A stretch of DNA of 64,000 nucleotides, from contig NW_004457735.1 of the NCBI RefSeq assembly GCF_000203815.1, positions 1,674,001-1,738,000 on the forward strand, written 5' to 3'. The notes under the pieces are model-generated. The model was not told the origin of the DNA and searched no databases. It saw nothing but the letters and a program-made list of their open reading frames with translations. Position numbers and translations under genes: made by a program. This stretch comes from Cavenderia fasciculata (lineage: Eukaryota; Evosea; Eumycetozoa; Acytosteliales; Cavenderiaceae). Positions 34,337 through 44,736 of the stretch are shown piece by piece (position 1 is the first letter of the stretch; each line of letters opens with the position of its first letter).

Positions 34337-35678
34337 CTTGATTTTTTATTCCTTGGAAGGGAAAGAGTTTTATATTTGTTTGTATATATGGATGTATGAA
34401 TGATATAAACTTAATAATAATAATAATACATGTAGACAGATAGATAACTGATTGGATTGATATATATAGATAACTGATAAACAACCTTTTTAAAAGAAGA
34501 AAAAGAAAGAGGTCCTCTGTTATATTATAACAATCATGTATATTCTCTATAAATTCTAATAATAATAATATTTGATATGTCCTCCTTTATAAATTATACG
34601 TGTGTTTGGTTGGTGGTGGTGTTGTTACTAATTACTATGTATGTAAGTATATATGTATATAGATAAATGTATTACAAGTCCAACAATCTTTTAATATTGA
34701 GAAAGAAGGAATGATAAACAAGTTGTCAAAAGAGGAAAGAGGAGGAAGGAATGGAATGGAAAGAGATAAATATATATATAAATATAATAAAATATATTAT
34801 GTTGTTATTATTATTTGTTATACGACGATGGGGGAGGTGAAAAGAAAAGATCTATCAATAATATGTTTATCTGGTGTTGTGTTGTGTTGTGTGTTGGTGT
34901 GTTGTTGTTGTTGTTTGTGTTGTTGTTGTATGAGCTGGCCAGGGGTTGGGTTGTGGGGGGGGGAAAAAACGATACAACGAAACAAATCGATTGAAAGATG
35001 GACCGATTCAATAAAACAAAGACAATGGATGATAAAAAGGATAGATATATCTCTTTATCTCTCTTTCTCTGTATCTTATAAAAAAAATGTATAATAATAG
35101 TGCACACAAGGAAAGTATTATAGTTGGTGCAAACAAAATGACGACTTTTCAAACAAACCTGCAAGGATACTTATTAATAATTGCAACGGAAAATCAAACA
35201 TCTGATGTGAAATCAAATTGGTATCCTCGTTTTTTGAGACAAACATAACATATAAATATTATTGGGGTGGGGTGTATACTACTCTAAACAGCACTCTCTT
35301 TTAATCAATCAGGTTTTGTTTATCTTTTATCTTGAGGATGTAGGGTCTAATAATACTTAATACCAAGTCGGTTAGGTTTGGTGCTGCAAAGAAATCCAAC
35401 AATTTTACAACTCAACCAAACTATTTAACTAAAAAAGGTGATAATTGTAGAATATGTATCAAGTAATATACATCAACAATAAAACTTATAACTTTAACTT
35501 TAGTTGCTTGGCCCTTGATACTTGTCTGACCAGCCCTCTCGCCATTGATTCCTCTTACAAAAAATTTTGTATTATTTTTTTTTTTTCTTTTCATTTTTTT
35601 TTTTCGAAGCCTTATTTGATGCAGATCATTATGTGTGTATTTGTTTAGTTTTGGTTTATTTCTCTATTAAAGATCAAA
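34337..35678. other. Intergenic region between TBC gene and OSCP gene
   Basis: About 1.3 kb of divergent upstream DNA. It contains AT-rich simple sequence, a GTT/TGT-rich stretch (34870-34930), a G-rich tract at 34942-34963 and T-rich tracts near 35575-35605. Open frames here are short, simple in composition and unsupported. Confidence 0.55.
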
Positions 35679-37412
35679 ATGTTTTCTCGTTTCGTTGTTA
35701 GATCTACTCGTTTTGTTAAGACTGCTCAATCTGTAAGAATCATCATATTATAGTAGTAGAACAATAATCATCTAGTAGAGAGTAAACAAGAGAGAAAAGA
35801 GAGAACGAAAAAGAGATCTATGTGGTTGGTCTATTTGGATCACCCTATATATTATCAATAACAAGAGTAGTAGTAATACAAGAAGTAGTAGTAGTAGTAG
35901 CAGCAGTAGCAGCAGCAAGCACCAACGTGCACGTATACAAACACACGACCACAAAGAACAAAAAGAGGATAAAGTAATATAGAAAATTCACCATCGACAG
36001 ATATGGTGAATTCTGTCATAGTGTTGGATTTTTTTTCATATGATCCTTCAAGATAAGATGATCATCTAAAGATATTCAACCCAAGAAGTATAAACTACCT
36101 CCTAGTACTGCTGCTGCTACTACTACTACTTCTAAACAACAAACAACAATAGTAAACAACAAACAACAATAGCAACCAACAAACAAACAACAAACAAAAA
36201 CAGTCAAATACTTTTTCTCTTGGATCACTCTACAGATGAAGAATCATTATTATATTATATAGATATAGTTGTTGTGAAAGATTATAGAGTATTAATCATT
36301 TATATTATTATTATTTATATTATATTATTGTAGAATGGCAGTCAAGTAGCCGTTGCTTCTTATTCAACTGGTGCCAAGAAGACCACTCCACCACCACCAC
36401 AACAAAATAAGACTGCTGCTGCTGCTGCTGCTCCAGCTGCCGCTGCTCCAAAGGTCACTGAGGAATTTGATTCCCAATTAGAGTCATTGGACTGGGATGC
36501 TGATCTCACTGCCGAGGAAATCAAGTCCTTCCACGAAGAAAGACAAGGTGCCAAGAAGAATTACAAGCAAGCAATGGAACAATTATTCCAAAACGCTGAC
36601 AAGACATCAACCATCAGCTCACCAAAATTCGAAGTCAAGCCAGCTCTCATCATCACCACCCCAGCCGGTAAGATTGCCCATGCTCTCTTTAGCACTGCCT
36701 CACAAGCCCGTAGTCTTGGTATCGTCCAAAAGGATGTTGAACTTTTGCTCACCTCCTTTAGCACCATCCCATCATTCAAGAGCATCATCGAAAGTGACGT
36801 CGATGCCTCTGAGAAGCAAACCCTCCTCGATCTCTTTAGTTCTGCCATCAAGGTCACCCCAATCTCAGAGTTCTTCCTCTACTACATGACCAATGAAAAG
36901 TTGTTCAACCTCATCGTCCCAGCCCTCAAGGACTTTATTCGTTTATACAACTCTTTATCATCTGAAATGATCATTAGATTGACTGTTGCTCATGTATGTA
37001 CAAAAACAAATAAGAAATATCAACAACAATTCCAACAACAACAACAATAATATTTATATTGATTTGATATTTTTTTATTTTTTAGAACTACAATGAAAAG
37101 GAAAAGCAAACTCTTCAACAACAAGTTGCTGCCTATTTCTCACCAGATTCAACTCTCAAGTTTATTTATACTGTTGATGAATCGATCAAGGGTGGTTACA
37201 AGATTGAATCGCCATTCCTTAATCACGATGCCAGTTTGTTTGCTGCCACTGATAAGGCTCAAAAGGAAGAAAGAGTTGTCATGTCTGGTTTCTTTAACGA
37301 ATTAAAGGGTGCTGTCACCTCTGATAAGGCTGTCTGGGAATCAAAGGAGTTCCAAGAAAAATACTTATCATTTGACGCAAAGGCCTACGAAGAATCCATT
37401 GAAAAGAATTAA
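35679..37412 (+). CDS. atp5po: Mitochondrial ATP synthase subunit O (OSCP)
   Basis: Three exons: 35679-35732, 36334-36993, 37086-37412, all phase 0, giving 346 aa. Exon 1 is an 18-codon presequence (MFSRFVVRSTRFVKTAQS), Arg/Ser-rich with no acidic residue. An Ala/Pro/Gln linker (PPPPQQNK, Ala run) and an acidic stretch precede the OSCP fold: GKIAHALFSTASQARSLGIV, the helical N-domain, then the C-domain SEMIIRLTVAHNYNEKEKQTL and YTVDESIKGGYKIE, matching the V-D-S-I-GG hallmark. OSCP caps the F1 head and joins it to the peripheral stalk. At 346 residues it is longer than the usual ~210 because of the linker and a longer C-terminus. The first intron (601 bp) is unusually long. C-ending codons suggest high expression. 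Confidence 0.8.
35733..36333 (+). other. Long first intron of OSCP gene
   Basis: The 601-bp intron is about six times the length of other introns in the window. It has a GTAAGA donor and TTGTAG acceptor, TAG/CAG triplet runs (35870-35920), an AAC-rich tract (36130-36200) and a perfect inverted repeat at 35985-36012. No open frame or recognised snoRNA box pair was found. Confidence 0.6.
35985..36012. other. Perfect 10-bp inverted repeat (hairpin)
   Basis: AATTCACCAT and ATGGTGAATT flank an 8-base loop (CGACAGAT) inside the OSCP intron. Confidence 0.8.
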
Positions 37413-37729
37413 ATTGGTCTAGTTGTCTAATATATACATAGCCGATTTATTATGATTCATTCAACCCTTGTTCTATAAAATACAATACAATTAACAAATA
37501 CCTTTAAAACAAAAAAAAAAAAAAGAAACATTACTAGTATAATCATCTAATAATCATATGTTTTTTTGCCTTTTTTTATTATTCTTTTTATTTTATTTAT
37601 TTTTTTTTAATTAAAAAAAAGAAAAGAGGAGGGAGATTTACAAATATATATATTATACAGGAAATCATATAAATTATATTAATATTTAACAATAAGTGTA
37701 GGGTTGGATCCAGAATTTTTTGATTAATA
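37413..37729. other. Convergent 3' region, OSCP and TRIM37-like
   Basis: 317 bp of AT-rich DNA between two convergent stop codons, with long A and T runs around 37510 and 37600. No gene is seen; it probably holds both poly(A) sites. Confidence 0.55.
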
Positions 37730-39262
37730 CTATGTTTCATTAGTGTTGTTGTTAGTGGCTGTGGTGATAGAAGTAGTAGTTGAACTAGTTGGGTTGGATA
37801 TGTCATGATTGTCAATGTTGATATATTCTTGGCTACTATTTGATTCAAAATTATTATTAATTATGTTGCGAATAACATCAGTACGTATATACACTCTTTC
37901 GTCACTGTCATCTTCTTCATCTTCATCATCATCTTCTTCTTCTTCTTCTTTGTTGTCTTCTTCTAATTCTTCTTGGTCATCATTATATTCTTGATCATTT
38001 CCGTTGTCGTCTTCGTCGTCGTCGTCATCGTCGTCATCATCATCTTCAAACTCTTTGATTTCTTGTATACCAACAATTGCAATTTGTGGTTCATTGATCA
38101 CAGAGTTTTCCATTGCCTCGTTGATAAAGGTAATTTCTTTTTCTTCCTCTGATTCTTCTTCCAAATCAGAGTCGTCTTCTTCTTCTTCTTCTTCTTGGTC
38201 GTCTTCTTGGCCTTCATCCTCTATTTCTATTTCTTCGTCATTGATTTGAGCATAGTCTACCAAGTTGTCATTAGTTTGTTGGATGATACCTTCAATCTCT
38301 TCTTCTTCTTCTTCTTCTTCATCGTCTGATTCGTCTTCTTGGTCGTCTTCTTGATCCAAGTCTAGATCATCTTGTGGTTGATCTTTGATACCATTTTTAA
38401 TTCCATTTTGTTGAGTGGAATTATTTGTAAACTCTGGAATGGGATCCATTTCATCGTACCCTTTTTCGTTTTCAGTGTTTTCGTGAGACTGATCGACTAG
38501 AAGAATTCGGGGGTCATCTCGTAAATTACCACTACCACCATTGATACTATTGCTTCCAAGACATTGCTTAAAGTGAGACAACCATTTGTCATTGAAAGTG
38601 TCTTCAACATCTGTTTGCTTTGTATCGCTCTCGGTGCTGGTAGCTATTCCTCTTGTCAAGTCGACATCATTTTCGGATCTATTTTCGCGTCTGTCCGACT
38701 TTTTGGTTCCTCCTTTACCAGAGATATGACTATTTCCAAATATGTATCGATTAAAGTTAAACGATGCATTGAGATTGATTTCTTCGCTTTCAGAGTCAGT
38801 CCCAGAGGAATTGACGATCATTGACAATGAAGAGTTGACGTCATCCTCTAAATCTTCTTCAGGAATTTCGTCATATTCGTCCTCTTCGTCATCATCGAGA
38901 TCATGATTATAAATAGAGTAGAGAGGTGGGGAGAGGGAGTTTCTACGTTGATTATGGTGATGATGATGATGGTGGTGGTGAAGAAATGTTGGTTTTCTGT
39001 GAAGCTCTTCCTCATCATCCAATTCATTCCCTTCCTCCTCGTCCTCATCATCTCCAAAATAATCTTCATCACCCGTTAATTGGTCTTGGCTACTACTATT
39101 ACTATTACTACTACTACTACTATGACTACTACTACTACTGCTATGACTACTTGTGCTATGAGAACTAGAACTAGTACTTTCAACATCGCTTATATCATCA
39201 TTTGGTATTGTCATACTTTGTGAGATTGGATCGTATTGGCGATTCCTTGAAAAATTATCATC

Positions 39263-39318
<56 letters not shown>

Positions 39319-41089
39319 CATTATTATTATTATCATTATTATTATTACTATTATTATTATTATTACTTGTATTGTCAATATTATTACCACTACTATCAAG
39401 AGGTGAAGTAGAGGTGAGTGATTCTCTATCTTTACTCTTTTTCAAAAGATTATTTTGATTTTCCAATATTTTAATATAGCTCTTTAAATCATGGCAAAGT
39501 GAATAAAAACTTGGTGATTTAAATCCAAATTCCAACAATAAAACATCATTTTCAGGTGCTATATATCCTTCTTTGATCTATAAAAAATAAATATTAGTAA
39601 AAAGTTTTGTAAAAAAAAAAAAAGGGATGAATATACTTACAAGTGAATCTTTGGTTATGAAATTGGGAATATAAATGGATTTTCCAATGTGCAAAGGTAA
39701 TTTTGGTTCATATACCTTGTTTATATTAGAATTTTGATTTATAAGAGTAAATCTAAAAGGAAAAAAAAAATGAAGAGGAGAATTAGAATTAGAATTAGAT
39801 CACAATCAAACAATATATATTAACTATCTATCTTATTTACTTGTAAAAATATTTTCCATCAGAAATTGATTCTAATAATTTTAAATTGATAAAGAGATTA
39901 TCATCTTCCATTCCACATCTAATTTCCCAAACGATTCCATGGAATGATATTTTGTTGACATATTGTTCTCCAGACAAAAAGTTTGAGAGTTTCATCAATC
40001 TGTATTCATAGGGTGGCGATGTTTCAGAGACCACCTCTGTGCTAACGGGTCTATAGATTTCGAGAATCGAGTGTTTATGAATATCTTGTAAAGAACGTGT
40101 GAGTGATGCACTGGTAGATATGAATTGTGAAGGTGATTTCTTGTAGTGAATGTATAGTTGATCATAAAGACCATCCAAATGAAGCATCTCTGAATTTAGT
40201 TTCTGTTGAGCTTTTGAAATGATTCCAAAACGGTGATCGACATCTTTATTCAATCGATCCTTCATATCTAAAAACTCTGCTTCTATATCTGCTTCTACCT
40301 AAAAAATAAGATTTAAAAAAATTTATATTAGCCTCTACCAAATATCAATTAAAGATCAATCAATCGATCTATTTATACATACTTCTTTTTTGTTGTGTAA
40401 TAATTGATTTGCATCAGACTCTAAGAAAATATTTAAATCATTCAACTCTTCTAATCTTTTTCTATTATAATAGAGAATAATGATCATTGGTTAGATACAA
40501 CCTAAACTTTTAAAAGTTCTCTCTCTCTCTTTTTCTATTTCTCTTTTTTCTTTACATACTTTAAAGCTTCTTCCTCAATCTTTAATATTTCCAAATGTTT
40601 GTTATAGATCAAAGATATCTTTTCAATGCTGTGTCCATTGTGTTGAAAGAGTGCACAATCCGAACATATAGATTCTGCACATCGATTACAATAATAAATC
40701 ATATCATAATTATGTATACTACAAAGATCGGGTTGGATGTACTCTTGTGATTTGCTCAACTCATTCAAAATGTTTGAAACGATTAGATTTGAACCAAGAT
40801 TCTCTGTATTTAGAGTTGATCTACAAGCTGGGCATGTAGGGTTTGTTTCGATCCATTTCTAATAGAATATGTAAATGAGGTAGGAAGGTAGGAAAGATTA
40901 TTATTAGTATAACAACAACAGCAACAATTCAAAGGAATGTAGATATTATGTATTACATACCTGTATGCAATCGAAACAGTAGAGTGCGTTGCACTTGGGA
41001 CAGAACCTTGGGTTCTTTGGACTATTTAAACAGATTGAACATTTGATAATATCATGGATTGAATCTAATGTTGATCCTTTTGAAGTCAT
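37730..41089 (-). CDS. trim37: TRIM37 homologue: RING, B-box, coiled coil, MATH
   Basis: Six exons (41089-40961, 40858-40560, 40461-40383, 40298-39841, 39752-39641, 39577-37730) join in phase to 974 aa; human TRIM37 is 964. RING finger residues 17-56: CSIC, FCPKCNALYCFDCIQKW, CPAC. B-box 89-119: CSIHNYDMIYYCNRC, CSDCALFQHNGHS. Charged helices follow (ILKIEEEALKYVK; LEELNDLNIFLES). MATH domain about 265-385: MKLSNFLSGEQY, GIVWEIRCGMED, YIPNFITKDSL, then GYIAPENDVLLLEFGFKSPSFY. That last block aligns with the TRIM37 MATH end (EGYLNPQNDTVILRF-like), and the acidic Glu/Asp tail is also shared. Expected role: E3 ubiquitin ligase; in animals TRIM37 controls centriolar-satellite proteins, PLK4 condensates and PEX5. 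Long Asn, Ser and His runs lie in the tail. Confidence 0.85.
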
Positions 41090-41528
41090 AAACGTTCTGT
41101 TTAAAGAGGAGGGAGGGGGGAGGAGGAGGAGGAGAAGAGGAGGAGTGAGTGAAATGAGATAGATAGATAGAGAGAGAGTGATGTCTCAATAATAATGTGT
41201 TGATAATAATGATGTTGGGGATACTGCTTATTGATTGATATTTATGATTATGATTACTTCTTCTTTTCTACTTCTTCTTCTTCTTCTTCTATTCAACTAC
41301 TACTATTAAGGTCCTTCTGCTGCTACTCTAGCTATGTGTTTTGGAACTAATGCTAAGACAGTTTGGGGGAGGTACATGAAAAATGGGACTTCAAAAAATA
41401 ATTATTTTATTTTATTTTTTTGTAAAAAATTAGGAATCAAGTATATTGAAGAATGTATAACAAATATTTCCTCTTAATAATAGGGTATTCTAAGTGATGT
41501 GTTATTTATTTATTATTTATTTATTTAT
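41090..41528. other. Upstream region of TRIM37-like gene
   Basis: 439 bp without a gene, containing a purine-rich GGAGG tract (41106-41150) directly upstream of the start codon, CTT runs near 41262-41292, and the 3' flank of the ankyrin gene. Confidence 0.55.
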
Positions 41529-44152
41529 TTATTTTGTTGTTAGTTTTTGTGATGGATCAACATGTTGATTATCTTTATCTTTCAAGAGAAGTTGTTTCAA
41601 ATGGATCTTGAGTAGATGTCTGGCTTCAAAATTATCAGTGTACAGTTGATTTTTAGAGTATTTAACATCTTTGATGAGTTTAGCAAGTGATTCTATTGAT
41701 CCTGTTCCTCCCTCTTCTCCATTGAATTGCCAGAGAACCAACTTTACAAACTCACAATTTGCAATTTCTAATAATGTTTTCAGTGTTTCTCGGCCACATA
41801 TCTCCTTTCTGACATTGATTAGAAATGTTGCTATTTCTAAATGTCTCTCGTAACATACAGTCCGAATGGCACTACTTGTGCATCCTTCACTTCGATTAAA
41901 GTGTAAAAACTATTAATATGTGTGTGTTGGAAATGGAAATAGATCAATTAATATTATAGGAAACCGATAATTATGCTCTGTTGTTTAACCCAGTTTGATA
42001 TACATGATACATACTTTTACAATTTCAATGTGGCCCCCACGAGCTGCTTTATCCATAGCATTGGTAGTTGCACCTTCACTACGATGTTCATGAAGATACT
42101 TTACCACTTCAAAGTGGCCCTTTTCAGCTGCCCAATCCATAGCATTGGTAGTTGCACCTTCACTGCGATGTTCGTGAAGGAACTTTACAATTTCAATGTG
42201 ACCATTTCTAGCTGCCAAATCCATAGCATAGGTTGTTGCACCTTCACTACGATGCTCATGAAGTAGCTTTACAATTTCAATGTGGCCCTTTTCAGCTGCT
42301 TTATCCATAATATCCGGTGTCCAAATATCACTCTTGTCTGAGAAGCGGTCATAAAGATAATAGAAAACATCCAATTTACCTCCTTCCAATGCATCACTCA
42401 AAGTTGATATTCGGATTGGAAACGGGTGTGTTGGCATGACAGTGTCGAAAATATATGATACCATTTCAAAGTTTCCACGCCTTACAGGATAATCCACAAT
42501 AGATAGTGAGCAACCTTCACTACGATGCTCTTGAAGGAACTTTACGATATCCAAGCGGCCATATGAAGCTGCTCTGTTCATTGTATCCCTTGTTGCGCCT
42601 TCAGTCCTGTTGAAATGAAGAAACTTGACAATATCAATTGAAGATGCATAAACCATAGCATCGGTAGTTGCACCTTCACTACGATGCTCATGGAGATACT
42701 TTATAATTTCAATGTGGCCCTTTTCAGCTGCCAAATCCATAGCCTTAGTTGTTGCACCTTCACTACGATGCTCATCAAGGTACTTTACAATTTCAATGTG
42801 GCCTTTTTCAGCTGCTTTATCCATAGCCTTGTTTGTGCATCCTTCACTACGATGTTCATGAAGGAACTTTACAATTTCAAAGTGGCCCTTTTCAGCTGCC
42901 CAATCCATAGCCTCCTTTGATGCACCCTCAGTACGACGCTCATGAAGGAACTTTACAGTCTCAAAGTATCCACGACGACATGCATTATCCATTGCATTTT
43001 TGGTGCATCCTTCTGTGCGATGTTCATGTAAGAACTTGAATTGAATGAATGTTAACAATAAAGAGGAATTAATATAGATGGATGGGTTATTATTGATAAA
43101 TATACTATACAGCTGTACATACCTTAACCATCTCTAAATGCCCAAGATCAGCTGCCCAATCCATAGCAATTGTTTCACAACCTTCAGTTCTATTAAAATG
43201 AAGAAACTAAATATTTGGTTTTTTAATTAATTAATTTCCATGTTAATATTGAAATGTATGTATGTATGTATGTATGTAGGGTTATATCCTAAATTCCAAC
43301 TCACTTTTACAACCTCTAAATGGTTAGCTTTTGCTGCACAATTCTACAATGATGAAAATAAAGAATTAGTTTGTTATTTAATTATTTCTTTTTTTTTTAT
43401 CAACTACTCATTCTTACCATCGCACAGGGTTTGCATCCTTCAATTCTATTCTCATGTAAATACTTTACAACGTCAATGAATCCTGCCATTGCAGCTATTT
43501 CGATTGGTGTGTACCCATGAATTGACCAACCACCTGGGCAAGTCATTCGCCCACCTTTGATCAAAGGATGAATCAACTTGACTGAGGAGAGATAACCTTT
43601 GTTGCATGCTATGCCCATTGCCCAAGCTAAAAATGCATTCTTTTCTTGGTCACTGCTGCTGGATCGTCGGTCCTTATTGTTCTTTCTTTTGAGAGGATAA
43701 GAATTCTTGACTATAAATGCCAATATCTCTTTATCACTAAAATCTTTAAAGTATTTCTCCAAGTATATCGAATCAAGAAAGTTTTCAGGAGACCATTCCA
43801 ATAAATGTTCAAGTGTATCCAAAGTTGCATTTGGATGTAGACTGTAAAGAGTGATGACTCTTTTTCTTCTTTTGGCTACTATTTGAGTGCAGTCTATTGG
43901 TAGATAATGACGAATATAGTTCCATGGCATTGCAAAGATTGATATCATTCCCAGAAGTGGTAACTTGATGATATCTCTTCCTTTTAGTGATCGTTGTTCT
44001 ATAGGTTGTCTACTATAGTCGTCTCTGATACGACTACTACGACTATCTGTATACAATTGTTTTGATATATCACTGATATGATTGAATATCGATTGTCTAA
44101 TGTATTGAGCTTTGAATATAGAGTGAAATGTGGTGGTTGTTGTTGTAGTCAT
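41529..44152 (-). CDS. Ankyrin-repeat protein with repeat-aligned exons
   Basis: Five exons: 44152-43418, 43343-43305, 43206-43123, 43034-42015, 41909-41529, all phase 0, give 752 aa. The first 245 residues are a dictyostelid-type leader with SIFNHISDISKQLYTD and LGMISIFAMPWNYI, and the first ankyrin repeats. From about residue 225 the repeat is FLHEHRSEGxTxxAMDxAAEKGHxEIVK, 28 residues (84 bp). Introns 2, 3 and 4 interrupt at the same place, K followed by FLH, and exon 3 is exactly one 84-bp unit. A degenerate stretch (SIVDYPVRRGNFEMVSYIF ... LYDRFSDKS) splits the array. The last exon has one repeat and a unique C-terminus. Such families are expanded in dictyostelids; the partner is unknown. 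No membrane segment is evident. Confidence 0.82.
42030..43034 (-). repeat. 84-bp tandem repeats encoding ankyrin units
   Basis: Near-identical blocks such as GCACCTTCACTACGATG recur every 84 bp, e.g. around 42070, 42154, 42238, 42670 and 42754, interrupted by a divergent segment at about 42310-42530. Encoded units differ at few positions, suggesting recent homogenisation. Confidence 0.85.
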
Positions 44153-44677
44153 TATCGTTGAATACTATATTTAGTTGATCAAAGATGAAGAGTTGAGTTG
44201 AACAGATAATCAACAACTTCAATATTGAAGTGCCTTCACCAAAACACAATTCATTTTTTTGATTGGTCCACCCTATTCACTCTTGGCGCCAAAAAAAAAA
44301 AGGAATGGCATTTTGTTGGTTTATGTTATCAGTCAGAATAAACAAACACCTGATCACATTATAAATGTACACCTTTAGGTTATAACTAGTGGTATATTTA
44401 AATATCCATTCTGGTGTTTATTAAAAATAATATTATCACAAGTTGGTGGTGTGGATTGGGTTAATAATGGTTTGATGTTATATTCTTGGGTCTGAAATTA
44501 GTGATGAGATAAAGGTAATTTGATTGGGTTTGTGATTGTTTGAGATTGGTTGGTGATGATGGTGATGGATGTGGTTGGTCATTTGATTTTAAACTCCAAA
44601 TTCTTTCGTCGACAAAAGAAAAAGTTGTTTGATGGCCCATACGTATGAGACCATGAAATTGAAATAGTTGTCCAATC

Positions 44678-44735
<58 letters not shown>

Positions 44736-44736
44736 T
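44153..44736. other. Intergenic region with ATT repeat
   Basis: 584 bp between the ankyrin start and the next gene's stop. It ends in about 18 ATT units (44680-44734) that abut the TAA stop codon of the neighbouring gene. Shared promoter of the ankyrin gene and 3' UTR of the next. No gene is seen. Confidence 0.55.

Noticed and set aside
34711-35094. 127-codon plus-strand frame with Cys runs
   Set aside because: It reads through TGT-rich simple sequence in an intergenic region and has no domain.
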